From assembly GCF_022682495.2 (NCBI RefSeq), contig NC_071392.1, positions 59,731,459 through 59,795,458 on the forward strand: a DNA stretch of 64,000 bases. Direction: 5' to 3'. Positions 1 through 10,878 of this stretch are shown here, one piece after another (the first letter of the stretch is position 1; each line of letters starts with the position of its first letter). Made by a program: the position numbers and the translations under genes. The notes beneath the pieces are model-generated. The model did no database searches. It had not been told where the DNA came from and saw only the letters and a program-made list of their open reading frames with translations. Source of the DNA: Desmodus rotundus. Taxonomy: Eukaryota; Chordata; Mammalia; Chiroptera; Phyllostomidae.

Positions 1-2205
1 TTTACCCACCTTAATATTCTTCAGATGGCATGTTGTGACTAAAACTTGCTGAATCCATGCCATAATGTGATGCATTTAATAGTATACACAAGTACAAAAC
101 AACCAAACAATGCATCACTTCAATGTCTGAAATAACCTAGCAAAGAATGGTATTCAAGTGTTGAAATACCACTATCTGTTCTCAGAGATTGCTTAGTTAT
201 AGCCAAGAGGCTAACCTTCTCTAAAAAGTTTTTATTACCAATTCCTTTCTGTCGCAGTTATATAGTCCAGTGATATATGGGTACCCTTGCTTCCCTATGT
301 CATAAGTATGGCTTTGTTTAGATGTTAATACAAGAGACAAAGTAGTTGACATAGGAGTTTTAATCGTAGGAATTCATACCTCTAGGGTTTTAAATATTTG
401 TGTTAATAAATTGTCCACTTGGTTGCAAATATCCCCCAACTAAAAAAAATAAGATAAAATAGAACCAGAATTTAATTTTGACAGTCTGTGTCAGTCTCCC
501 AGGTTTTGGATTCCTGGGCAGAATCTTTGTTGGTGCTAAGTGAAAGGGTTACTGTTTGCAGTTTCTTTTAGCTATTATAAGACTGCTGACAGTGACTGAA
601 CTGTCAGGTTCCAACAGGCTAGTCCTTTTCCAAAGTAACTGGATGCTGTGTTTGAGAAATGCGATAGTTGACAGACTGACATCATGATGCTCATGATCCA
701 GCCTGTGCTTCAAGCTTCAAGTCAGCTATCAATCCAAAATAAGAACAGTTGTTTCTATACATAAAAAACTGTAGGTGGCTTTGTTTGTACATTTGCTAAG
801 TGGAAAAATACTTCAACTTAGTGAAGCTGGATATATTTCTAAAATTTGAGCAACGCAATTAAGTACATTAAATTCTTCTGGCAATTTTCAGCATGTTCTG
901 TTGCATATTCTTTTTCTTTCTAAATGACTTGGTCATCTAGATTGAATTTTAGAGTGTCTGTTTGAATAGGAAATGTTCTTACAATTAGAAATAATTAGAT
1001 TTATATTGATATATGGAGTCTTCTTATTGTGACATTTGCATTATTTTTAGAATGAAAATTATACTGCCTCTTCAGATCATAACTAGATTTCAACTTTCTT
1101 TTTTGTTTTTTTTTTAATTGAATTTGGGCTCCATTTAACAAATTGACTTTTTATCAACCTCAAGGGGACAAAATAGCAAAGTTAATCTCCAATACTATGT
1201 TTCTTGGAATATAGATAATTTTTTTAGCAATCCAAGTAGTAGCCGAATATAACTGAATATAAAATGATTTAATTTTAAGTGTGCTAATTCAGAAGAAAGC
1301 AAAAATAGTTTCACGTGTTTAATACTCTGAAATATAAACTTTCTAGTATATATAACAATTTTTGCTTTTAATATAAATTTAATAAATTATAAACAACAGT
1401 AAAGGAAGTGTTTCATTTTTAAAGCAAAATAAATTTTTATCTGTGCTATAGCCATTAACTGTAATTATGTGTTTGTGCTATTCAGACTATGTCCTAGGTA
1501 ATGCTCTCCAAAATTAAGGTACAACTATAGAGAAATAGTAGCCACATATAAAGAGGAAAATGGGCGACATTAGAAGTTAGAATTAGTTAACCTGAATTCA
1601 CTGCAGATATCGTGATTATAACGTCTTTAGGACTTGACGCTTGGGATCTCTATGACCTTAAGAAAAAAGAGATGAAAACAATAAATTCCCCTTAACCAAG
1701 ACTGAGGCTTTCAGGGTCAACACTTAGAGAAGATTTTCAAAAGAGCTACAATCAAACAATAACCAGATATACCAGGAAATTAACTAAATTAACAATTTAC
1801 CTACGTATTAAAATTCTTTATTAATTAATTATCAAAACAATAGTTTATGAATGAATAGATAAACTATTACTTTAATTATTGAAATTAACTAAATTTCAAT
1901 AAATGTCTATATCATATCATAAAATATAGTTATAATACAATTTTATTAAATAATATGTTGAATTAATAAGCAAGGTGATATTTTGTTGAACAAAGTGGGA
2001 ATGATGACAAACAGATAAGTGCTAAGGTCATAAAGTAGAATTCAAAAAAATTTAAACCCTTGCTGAGAATGAGACAGAAATTTTCAAGGGTGAGGAAATC
2101 AAAATTTCAATTCCAGGATTTTTGTATGGCAGACTAGTTATATAACTTTTTATGAGGATAATTAGAAAATCTGGATAATTAGAATATCTAGGTAATTTTT
2201 TTCCC
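1..2205. other. AT-rich intergenic sequence, no gene recognised
   Basis: No open frame with recognisable content, no RNA gene and no clear young repeat is visible. The stretch is AT-rich with short T and A runs, for example around 1100 and 1800-1960. Very old mobile-element remnants could be present but are too decayed to name by eye. Confidence 0.6.
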
Positions 2206-2462
2206 TTTCTCTCTCTTTTTTAAATTTTTATTGTTATTCAATTACAGTTGTATGCCTTTTCTCCCCATCCCTCCACCCCAGCTGAACACACCTCCCTCCC
2301 CCAACTCCACCCTCCCCCTTGATTTTGTCCATGTGTCCTTTATAGTAGTTCCTGTAAACACCTCTTCCCACTGTCCCCACCACACTCCCCCCTGGCTATT
2401 GTTAGATTGTTCTTAACTTCAATGTCTCTGGTTATATTTGGTTTGCTTTTTTGTTCTATTGA

Positions 2463-5400
2463 TTATGTTCCAGTTAAAGGTGAGATCATATGGTATTTGT
2501 CCCTCACCACCTGGCTTATTTCACTTAGCATAATGCTCTCCAGTTCCATCCATGCCATTGCAAAGGGTATAAGCTCCTTCTTTCTCTCTGCTGCGTAGAA
2601 TTACATTGTGTAAATATACCATAGTTTTCGGATCCCCTTGTTTGCTGATGATGGGCATATAGGTTGCTTCCAGTACTTGGCTATTGTAAATTGTGCTGCT
2701 ATGAACATTGGGGTGCACAGGTTCTTTTGGATTGGTGTTTCAGGGTTCTTAGGGTATAATCCCAGCAGCAGAGTTGCTGGGTCAAAGGGCAGATCCATTT
2801 TTACTTTTCTGAGGAAATTCCATACTGTTTTCCACAGAGGCTTCAACAGTCTGCATTCCCACCAACAGTGCACTAAGGTTCCCTTTTCTCCCCATCCTCT
2901 CCAACATTTGTTTGTTGATTTGTTTATGTTGGCCACTCTTACTGGTGTGAGATGGTACCTCATTGTGGTTTTAATTGGCATCTCTCTGATGGTTAGTGAT
3001 GCTGAACATCTTTTCATATGTCTCTGGACTCTGTATGTCCTCCATGGAGAAGTGTCTGTTCAAGTCCTTTGCCCATTTTTCAATTGGGTTGTTTGTCTTC
3101 CTGGAGTGTAGTCCTGTGAGTTCTTTATATATTTTGGAGATCAGGCCCTTGTCTGAGGTATCCTTGGCAAATATGTTTTCCCATACTGTTGTTTCTCTTT
3201 GTAATTTGGTGCTGTTTTCTTTAACCATGCAGAAGCTTTTTATTTTGATGAGGTCCCATTTGTTTATTCTTTCCTTTATGTCCCTTGCTTTAGGGGACGT
3301 GTCTGTGAGGATGTTGCTGCGTGCAATGTCTGAGATTTTCCTGCCAATGTTTTCCTCAAGGACTTTTCTGGTGTTACGGCTTATATTTAAGTCTTTTATC
3401 CATCTTGAGTTTATTTTTCTGTATGGCGTACGTTGGTGATCGAGTTTCATTTTTTTGCACGTAGCTGTCCAGATGTCCCAACACCATCTGTTGAAGAAGC
3501 TGTTTTTGCTCCATTTTATGCTCCTGCCTCCTTTGTCAAATATTAATTGACCATAAACACTTGAGTGTATTTCTGGGCTCTCTGTTCTGTTCCATTGGTC
3601 TATGTGCCTGTTTTTATGCCAGTACCAGGCTGTTTTGATTACAGTGGCTTTGTAATACAGTTTGATATCAGGTATTGTGACCTTCCTGCTTTGTTCTTCT
3701 TTCTCAAAATTGCTGCAGCTATTCGGGGTCGTTTATGGTTCCAAATAAATTTATGAAATGGTTGTTCTATATCTGTGAAATATGTCACTCTAATAGAGAT
3801 TGCATTGAATCTATAAATTGCTTTGGGTAGCATGGACATTTGATGATGTTGATTCTTCCAAGCAAATGGTACATGCTTCCATTTGTTTGTGTCTTCCTTA
3901 ATTTCTTTCTTCAATGTTGTGTAGTTTTCTGAGTACAGGTCTTTTACCTCCTTAGTTAGTTTTACTCCTAGGTTCTTTATATTTCTTGTTCCAATAACAA
4001 ATAGGATTTTTTTTCCTGATTTCTGTTTCTGCAGTTTCATTGCTGGTGTACAGGAATGCCTTTGATTTCTGAGTATTGACTTTGTATCCAGCTGTTTTGC
4101 CGAATTCATTTATTAGGTCAAGTGGTTTTTTGGTGGAGTCTATAGGATTTTCCATGTACACTATCATGTCATCTGCAAACAGTGACAGTTTCATTTCCTC
4201 CTTTCCAATTTGAATGTCTTTTATTGCTTTTTCGTGTCTGATTGCTGTGGCTAGGTCTTCCAGTACTATGTTGAGTAGGAGTGGTCAGAGAGGACATCCC
4301 TGTCTTGTTCCTGATCTTAGTGGGAAAGCTCTAAGTTTTTGTCCATTGAGTATGATGTTGGCTGTAGGTCTCTCATATATGGCCTTTATTATGTTGAGGA
4401 ATGCTCCCTGTATTCCCACTTTCCTGAGTGTTTTTATCAGAAATAGGTGATGTATCTTATCAAATGCTTTTTCTGCATCTATTGATATGATTATGTGATT
4501 TTTGTCCTTGTGCGTTGTTGATGTTTATGTTTATGATGTTTATGTTGTTGTATTATGTTTATGGATTTGCGAATATTGTACCATCCTTGCATCCCTGGGA
4601 TGAATCCCACTTGGTCATGTTGTGTGATCTTTTTAATGTATTGCTGGATGCAGTTTGCCAATATTTTGTTGAGGATTTTAGTGTCTATGTTCATCAGAGA
4701 TATTGGCCTGAAGTTTTCTTTCCTCATGTCTTTATCTGGTTTTGGGATTAGGATGATGCTGGCTTCATAAAAAGAGTTTGGGAGTCTTCCATCAGTTTGG
4801 ATTTTTTCGAATAGTCTGTGAAGGATAGGAGTTACCTCATCCACAAATGCTTTTTAGAATTCTGGGAAACCATCTGGTCCAGGGTTTTTGTGTGTTAGGA
4901 GTTTTTTGATGACTGCTTCAATTTCGTCTGCTGTTATTGATCTGTTCAGGTTTTCTGCTTCTTCTTCATTCAGTTTTGAAACATTATCTTTTTCTAGAAA
5001 TGTGTCCATTTCACCTAGGTTTTAAAATTTCTTGGCATACAGTTCTTCGTAGTAATTTCTTACTGTCCTTTGTATTTCTGTGGTATCAGTTGTAATCTCT
5101 TTTCTTTCATTTCTAATTGTGTTTATTTGGATCCTCTCTCTTTTTTTCTTGATGAGCCTACTTAAAGGCTTGTCGATTTTTTTTATCTTTTCAAAGAACC
5201 AGCTCCGGGATTCATTGATCCTTAGAGTTGTACTTTTAGTCTCTATGTCATTTAACTCTGCTCTGATCTTGGTTATTCCCTTCCTTCTGCTTGCTCTGGG
5301 CTGTCTTTGTTGTTGTTCCTTGAGTTCTTGTAGGCATAGTGTTAGGTTGCTTGTTTGAAATGTTTCTATCTTTTTAAGGTAGGCCTGTATTGCTATGAAC

Positions 5401-6290
5401 TTCCCTCTAAGGAATGCCTTTGTTGTGTCCCGTAGCTTTTGGGTTGTTGTGAGTTCATTTTCATCTGTTTCCAGAAAGTTTTTGAAATCTTCCCTAATCT
5501 CATTCTTGACCCATTCATTTTTTAATAGCATGCTATTCAGTCTCCATGATTTTGAGTGTTTTGGGTGTTTTCCTTTGGGGTTGGTTTCTAGTTTCAGTCC
5601 CTTGTGGTCAGAGAAAATGCTTGGTATGATTTCAAATTTCTTAAATTTGTTGAGGCTTGCTTTATGTCCTATCATGTGGTCTATCTTTGAAAAAGTTCCA
5701 TGGACACTTGTAAAGAATGTTTATTTTGCTTCTTTGGGATGAAAAGCTCTATATATATCTGTTAAGTCCATTTCCTCTAGGGTATTGTTAAGTGATACAA
5801 TATCCTTGTTGATGGTTTGTTTGGAAGACCTGTCCATTTTTGATAGTGGGATGTTAAAGTCCCCTACTATAATTGTGTTGCTGTCAATATATTTCTTGAA
5901 ATCCTCCAAGATTTTCTTTATGTATTTGGGTGCTCCTATATTGGGTGCATATATATTTACAATGTTTATGTCTTCTTGGTGGATTCTTCCTTTGAGTATT
6001 ATGAAGTGACCTTCTGGGTCTCTCTTTATGGCCCTTCTTTGGAAGTCTATTTTGTCTGATATGAGTATTGCTACCCTTGCTTTTTTTTTCTGCCCGTTTG
6101 CTTGGAAAATTTGTTTCCAGCCCTTCACTTTCAGTCTGTGTAAGTCTTTTGTCCTGAGATGTGTCTCTTGTAGGCAGCATATGTGTGGGTCATGTTTTCT
6201 TATCCATTCAGCTATTCTATGTCTTTTGATTGGAGCATTTAATCCATTTACATTTAAGGTTATTATCGATAGGTAGTTATTCATTGCCAT
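2463..6290 (-). pseudogene. L1 ORF2 (endonuclease/reverse transcriptase), disrupted
   Basis: ORF2 supplies the nicking endonuclease and reverse transcriptase for target-primed insertion of L1 and its dependants. The N-terminal endonuclease starts at 6290 (MAMNNYLSIITLNVNGLN) and stays open for 189 codons, including the QETHL and GDFN catalytic-type motifs. It ends at a stop near 5719, where TAC has become TAA. The reverse-transcriptase core is visible at 4194-3952 with FADD intact ([10 protein letters not shown]). The C-terminal region lies in fragments at 3450-2971, 3017-2601 and 2718-2521. Several frameshifts and stops make it a pseudogene. Its endonuclease region is almost identical to that of L1 copy 2. 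Confidence 0.9.
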
Positions 6291-6336
6291 TTTTTCATAT
6301 CTGTGTTCCTCTGTCTTTCTCTTTTCCTTCCTTTAC

Positions 6337-7270
6337 TTAGAGCAGTCCCTTTAGCATCTCTTGCAGAGCTGGTGTGGGGGAAGTGTATTCTTTTAGACTT
6401 CTTTTGTCTGGGAAACTCTTTATTTGGCCTTCTGTCTTGATTGAGAGCCTTGCTGGGTAAAGTAGCCTTGGTTGCAGGCCTGTGGTTCTCATTACTTGGA
6501 ATATTTTTTTGCCATTCTCTTCTGGCTTGGAGCTTTTCCATTGAGAAGTCAGTTGCTAAGCTTATTGGGGCTCCCTTGTATGTTACTTCCTGTTTCTCCC
6601 TTGCTGCCTTTAAGATCCTCTTTTTGTCTTGGAATGTTGCCATTTTAATTATGATGTGTCTTGCAGTGGGCCTCTTTGGGATCCTCTTGCTTGGGACTCT
6701 CTGTGTTTCCTGTATTCGGGTGACTTTTTCTCTCCTCAGATTAGGGAAATTTTCCATCATTACTTTTTCAAAGAGGTTTTCTATCCCTTGCTCTTCTTCT
6801 TCTCCTTCTGGTATTCCTATTATATGGATATTGTTACGTTTCATGTTGTCCTACATTTCCCTTATTACCTCTTCATTCTTTCTGAGCCTCTTTTCCTTTT
6901 CTTGCTCTTTCTGGGTGTTTTTATCTACTTTGTCCTCCAGCTCGCTGATCTGATCCTCTGCTTCATTAAGTCTGCTTTTGATTCCTTCTACTGTGTTCTT
7001 CAATTCAGAAATTATTTTCCTCATTTCCTCTTGGGCCTTTGTGATAGTTTCTATTTCCTTTTTCATGTTGATATAGTTTGCAGTGAGTTCATTGTAATTT
7101 CTCTATAGTTTCTGGTAGCTCTCTGTGAGCTCAGAGAGCTCAGTGAGCTTCCTGATAACCATTGCTTTGAACTCAGTATCTGATAGTTGACTTGCCTCTT
7201 TTTCAGTTAGCATTCTTTCTGAGGCTTCCTCCTTTCCTTTCATTTGGGGATTGTTTCTTTGTCTTTCCAT
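6337..7270 (-). pseudogene. L1 ORF1 (RNA-binding protein), disrupted
   Basis: This encodes the trimeric coiled-coil RNA-binding protein that packages L1 RNA in the cytoplasm. The start at 7270 matches the start of the intact ORF1 at 31732. The coiled-coil segment (7066-6851, with the run EAEDQISELEDKV), the RRM region (IIGIPEGEEEEQGIENLFE) and part of the C-terminal domain are readable. A stop lies near 7105 and another near 6849, where CAG has become TAG. A frameshift falls in the T-run near 6505, after which the C-terminal domain continues in another frame. It was a normal ORF1 of about 310 codons that is now non-functional. Confidence 0.88.
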
Positions 7271-7494
7271 TGTTTGTGAGACTCTTCTGGTTAGCCTCTG
7301 CTTCTTAAATTGATCTATTCTGACTCCCTGGGTTTATGGTATGAAGTTCTATGGTAGAATGCCAATGGGATTCAGTGGTGCTGTCTGCTTATTCTCCTGT
7401 GCTCAGTGGTCTTGAGCTGACGTTCATGGGTGCAACACGGTCTAACTCTGGTCTTTTCAGCACTCCAGGTTTTGTTGTCTCACCTGTGGAAAAA

Positions 7495-7760
7495 AGAGAA
7501 AAAGCGGGGGGTGGGGGGGAGGAAGGGAAGGAGGGAAAAAGGGAATAGAAAAGGAAAGGAAGGAATGGAGTAGGAATAAAGAAAGGTCGGAGGCAAGATA
7601 AGAAGGAATTTTAACAAAAATTAAAACAACAGAATAAATAAAAGAAGGCAAGAAGAAGTAATAGAAAAGGTAAAGGATGGAAGGAAGAAGGGGAAAAAAA
7701 GAAAGAAGGACAGAAAGGAAGAAGGAGTTCAGGGGGAAAGGAGGAAAATAAAAAAAGAGT
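7495..7760 (+). repeat. Polypurine (GA-rich) tract in the L1 5'UTR
   Basis: About 265 bp on the plus strand is almost entirely A and G (runs such as gggaaggagggaaaaaggga), so the L1 sense strand is polypyrimidine here. The same tract occurs in L1 copy 2 at about 31955-32215. The tract is a shared 5'UTR feature of the family rather than an independent microsatellite. Such tracts can form triplex (H-DNA) structures; that is general knowledge, not shown here. Confidence 0.75.
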
Positions 7761-8930
7761 CTTCTGCTGGCTTTAAACTGGTCAGGTTAGTTCTGCTGGT
7801 CTTCCTGTCTGTGGAACTGGACGGGGTGGTTGGAAGGATTGGTTTCACTTTTCTCCCTTTCTGAGCCACACTCTTTACTGTTGTTCAGCCTTCAGTCCAG
7901 TTCCTCCGGGTCCTTCTGCTCCCCACTAGGCCTTTAGTTCACCAGTTGTGCTGTCCTTGAGTTGCATCAATTAGGTAGGATTTGTAGGTGTGGTCCCTGG
8001 CAGGCAGCCAGGCTGTTGATCAAGGGATCCAGGGGCTTTGGAAGGGAGTCAATCGGCCTTCAGGTCCGCTGCTTTGGGCCTGTGGGTGGGGCAGCTAGCC
8101 TCTGCTCCTGTCTCGCACCCACGGGATGTTTCAGGTGTGGGCGGCCAGCCGGGGTTTCAGGTGTGGGCCCCCACTCCGCTAATCTGGGTGCGGGCAACTG
8201 GGCTTCAGGTGAGCGGGCGGGGGCTGCTTATCCCACATTCACAGTGCAGGGGCTGAGGGGGGAGGGGCGCCAGAGGCCCTGGCTGCTGTGGAGAGTTCTC
8301 TAACTAGCTGCTGAGTGCCTCTTATTTTCTTTTTCTTTTTGAGAAATTCTTCCTATTCAAGCCCCCCTGGTCCAAATAAGTACCTGGCTGCTCACACAGC
8401 TCAGCCTGGCTCTCTCCCAAGAATCCTGCAGCAGACCCTGCACCTGGGCTGGGGCTTCAGACGCTTTGGTCCCCACGCAGGTCCCGGGGACCTTATTGTC
8501 CTTAAGCACTCTTCTTACCGTCAGATCTTTCAATGTCCTCTATCTTTGGTCTCTGATCTTCATATATGCTGAAATACTGTTGGTTGTTCGCTCTGCTGCT
8601 CAGATCAGCTAGGTGTTTCACTGGTGTTGAGGGGAAGTGGACTCCGCTCCCACCTATCTGCTGCCATCTTCTCCTCCTACAGAACTCTTTTGAAGCATGT
8701 AAAAGATAGAAACATTTTCCAACTTGTGTTATAAGCTAAAAGATTTTGATATGAAGACCTGACAATGCATTGCAAGAGAGAATAATTATAGGCTAATTTC
8801 TTTTATGAAACCTAAAGAAATTATTAGCAAACAAAATTCTAAAGAAATTATTTGATGTAAATAAAATTATACATGAAAATCAAATTGGTTTATCCAGGCA
8901 TTTAAAAAATTTAAAATCCAGGGGAAATTT

Positions 8931-8968
8931 TATATATATATACACACACACACACACGCACACACACC
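8931..8968. repeat. (TA)n(CA)n microsatellite
   Basis: A short TATATATA run passes into a CACACACA run with one interruption (cgca). It lies between L1 copy 1 and the HAL1 at 9003. Confidence 0.9.
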
Positions 8969-9011
8969 TACAATTGCATATGTATAATAATCTCAACAGT
9001 TGAGGGGGAAC

Positions 9012-9023
9012 CAAGATGGCGGC
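9012..9023 (+). promoter_or_regulatory. YY1-type motif at the HAL1 5' end
   Basis: CAAGATGGCGGC lies about 10 nt inside the element. In human L1 a YY1 site at the same place directs accurate transcription initiation. Equivalents are at 38664-38675, 43853-43864 and, on the minus strand, about 63429-63440 (CAAGATGGAGGC). This supports the 5' ends being complete; function is inferred by homology. Confidence 0.65.
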
Positions 9024-9758
9024 GTAGGTAGACACACTGCGCCTCCTCGCACAACCAGAACTGACAGAGAATCGAACAGCAAGGGGGACTGACACCAAGG
9101 AAACAGAAAATAATCATTCATCCAGACTGGTAGGAGGGGCGGAGACAGGCACCTGGGTGTAGAGGACTCTCGTGGCTGTGGCGGGACTGAGACTGGCGGA
9201 GTGTGGGACAAATGGCGCAGGCAGTCCGAGCACTAGCAGACCCTGCGGTCCCACATTTGCACAGATAAACCCAGAGGGCCGGACTCAGAGTGGCAGAGAG
9301 TGGGGCAGGCAGAGTGGCGGGTAGCACCCTGCGGCACCACATTCGCCCACAGATAAACCGGACGAACGGCGGGCCCCGAAGCAGACCGCTGCGCAACCCA
9401 GGTCTCCAGCTCGGGGAAATAAAGCCTCAAACCTCTGATTGAAAGCGCCCCTGGGGGTTGGGGCGACAGGGGAGACTCCCAGCCTCACAAGAGAGGTGGT
9501 TGGAGAGACCCACAGGGGCCTAGAGTGTGCACAGGCCCACTTACTCAGGAACCAGCACCAGAGTGGCCCAGTTTGATTGTGGGATCGGAGTGGAAGATTG
9601 AAATCCGGAGGAGAGTGAGGCGGGCGCCATTGCTCCCACTCGGCCCCTCCCCCACGTACAGCGTCACAGCGCAGCGACCAGCATTACCCCGCCCAGGTGA
9701 ACACCTAAGGCTCCGCCCCTTAAAGTAACAGACGCGCCAAGACAAACAAACAAAAAAA

Positions 9759-10454
9759 ATGGCCCAAATGACAGAACACTTCAAAGCTCCTGAAAAAATA
9801 CAACTAAGCGACGAAGAGATAGCCAACCTATCGGATGCACAGTTCAAAGCACTGGTTATCAATATGCTCACAGACTTGGTTGAATCTGTTCGAAAAACAG
9901 ATGAAAAAATGAAGCCTATGCTAAGAGAAACAAAGGAAAATGTACAGGGAACCAATAGTGATGAGAAGGAAACTGGGACTCAAATCAATGGTATGGACCA
10001 GAAGGAAGAAACAAACATCCAACCAGAAAAGAATGAAGAAACAAGAACTTGGAAAAATGAGGAGAGGCTTAGGAACCTCCAGGACACCTTGAAACGTTCC
10101 AACATCCAAATTATAGGGGTGCCAGAAGGAGAAGAGGAAGAACAAAAAATTGAAAACTTATTTGAACAAATAATGGAGAACTTCCCTCATCTGGCAAAGG
10201 AAATAGACTTCTGGGAAGTCCAGGAAGCTCAGAGAGTCCCAAAGAAGCTGGACCCAAGGAGGAACACACCAAGGCACATCATAATTACATTACCCAAGAT
10301 TAAACGCAGGGACCTACATCCAAGATTACTGTATCCAGCAGAGCTATCATGTAGAATGGAAGGGAAGATAAAGTGCTTCTCAGATAAGGTCAAGTTAAAG
10401 AAGCTCATCATCACCAAGCCCTTATTATATGAAATGTTAAAGGGAGTTACCTAA
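9759..10454 (+). CDS. HAL1 ORF1 protein, 231 aa, internally deleted form
   Basis: An L1 ORF1-like RNA-binding protein encoded by the ORF1-only element. The start MAQMTEHFKAPEKIQLSDEE is shared with the other copies. Residues of about 25-110 are charged and probably coiled coil, followed by the RRM segment (IIGVPEGEEEEQKIENLFEQ). The protein ends with the C-terminal piece LHPRLLYPAELSCRMEGKIK. Relative to the 279-aa version at 22390-21551 it lacks 47 net residues between the RRM end and LHPR, in frame. That removes the region homologous to the start of the ORF1p C-terminal domain. The frame is otherwise fully open. RNA-binding ability of the shortened protein is uncertain. Confidence 0.85.
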   Translation: MAQMTEHFKAPEKIQLSDEEIANLSDAQFKALVINMLTDLVESVRKTDEKMKPMLRETKENVQGTNSDEKETGTQINGMDQKEETNIQPEKNEETRTWKNEERLRNLQDTLKRSNIQIIGVPEGEEEEQKIENLFEQIMENFPHLAKEIDFWEVQEAQRVPKKLDPRRNTPRHIIITLPKIKRRDLHPRLLYPAELSCRMEGKIKCFSDKVKLKKLIITKPLLYEMLKGVT

Positions 10455-10878
10455 GAAAAAGAAGATCAAAAATAGGAACAGTAAAAATGACAGCAAACTC
10501 ACAGTTATTAACGGCCACACATAAAACAAAAACGAGAGCAAACTAGGCAAACAACTAGAACATGAGGGTTGTCAATAAGGGGAGTGGGAGGGGGAGGGGG
10601 GGTAAAGGTACAGAGAATAAGTAGCATAGATGATAGGTGGAAAATAGACAGGGGGAGGGTAAAAATAGTGTAGGAAATGTAGAAGCCAAAGAACTTATAA
10701 GTATGACCCATGGACATGAACTATGGGGGGGGGAATGTGGGAGGGAGGGGGGTGGGCAGGATGGAGTGGAGTGGGGGGGGAAATGGGACAACTGTAATAG
10801 CATAATCAATAAATATATTTAAAAAAATAATAAAAAATAAAAAAAATTAAAATTAAAAAAAAATAATCTCAACAGTTG

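Larger units (their letters stand above)
2217..8680 (-). mobile_element. Nearly full-length LINE-1 (L1 copy 1)
   Basis: Reading the minus strand from 8680 to 2217 gives a G+C-rich 5'UTR beginning near a GATGGC (YY1-like) motif at about 8662-8668. It continues through a purine-rich tract, ORF1 (7270-6337), ORF2 (6290-2463), a 3'UTR and an A-rich tail complementary to 2217-2232. About 6.46 kb is the length expected of a complete mammalian L1. Compared with L1 copy 2 (26680-33361), its 5'UTR lacks about 210 bp near 7975. Both ORFs carry frameshifts or stops, so the copy is not autonomous. I could not identify a convincing target-site duplication, so the exact ends are approximate. Confidence 0.93.
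9003..10861 (+). mobile_element. HAL1 (half-L1) copy 1, ORF1-only LINE, short-ORF1 subfamily
   Basis: A complete insertion bounded by a perfect 17-bp target-site duplication (aataatctcaacagttg at 8986-9002 and 10862-10878). The order is a 5'UTR of about 750 bp beginning with a YY1-type CAAGATGGCGGC, ORF1 (9759-10454), a G-rich 3'UTR of about 350 bp, then an A-rich tail after aataaatatattt. There is no ORF2. This architecture matches HAL1 elements, which are L1 derivatives known to lack ORF2. The long perfect duplication and the open ORF suggest a fairly recent insertion by the L1 machinery in trans. Confidence 0.9.

Noticed and set aside
2638..3111. Long plus-strand ORFs opposite L1 sequence, such as 2638-3111, 6441-6953, 27374-27907 and 31091-31570
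   Set aside because: They are antisense shadows of L1 ORF1 and ORF2: hydrophobic low-complexity translations without domains, repeated in both L1 copies.
7351..8572. GC-rich L1 5'UTR frames (7351-7548, 7962-8303, 8315-8572) as genes or a CpG-island promoter of a host gene
   Set aside because: The same sequence recurs at 31930-33340 in L1 copy 2, so it is the L1 5'UTR promoter region.
2200..8700. Target-site duplication for L1 copy 1
   Set aside because: No matching flank longer than a few T residues was found.
9118..9488. Minus-strand frames in the HAL1 5'UTR as antisense proteins
   Set aside because: They recur loosely in several copies but with different frames and breaks; they are explained by GC-rich UTR sequence.
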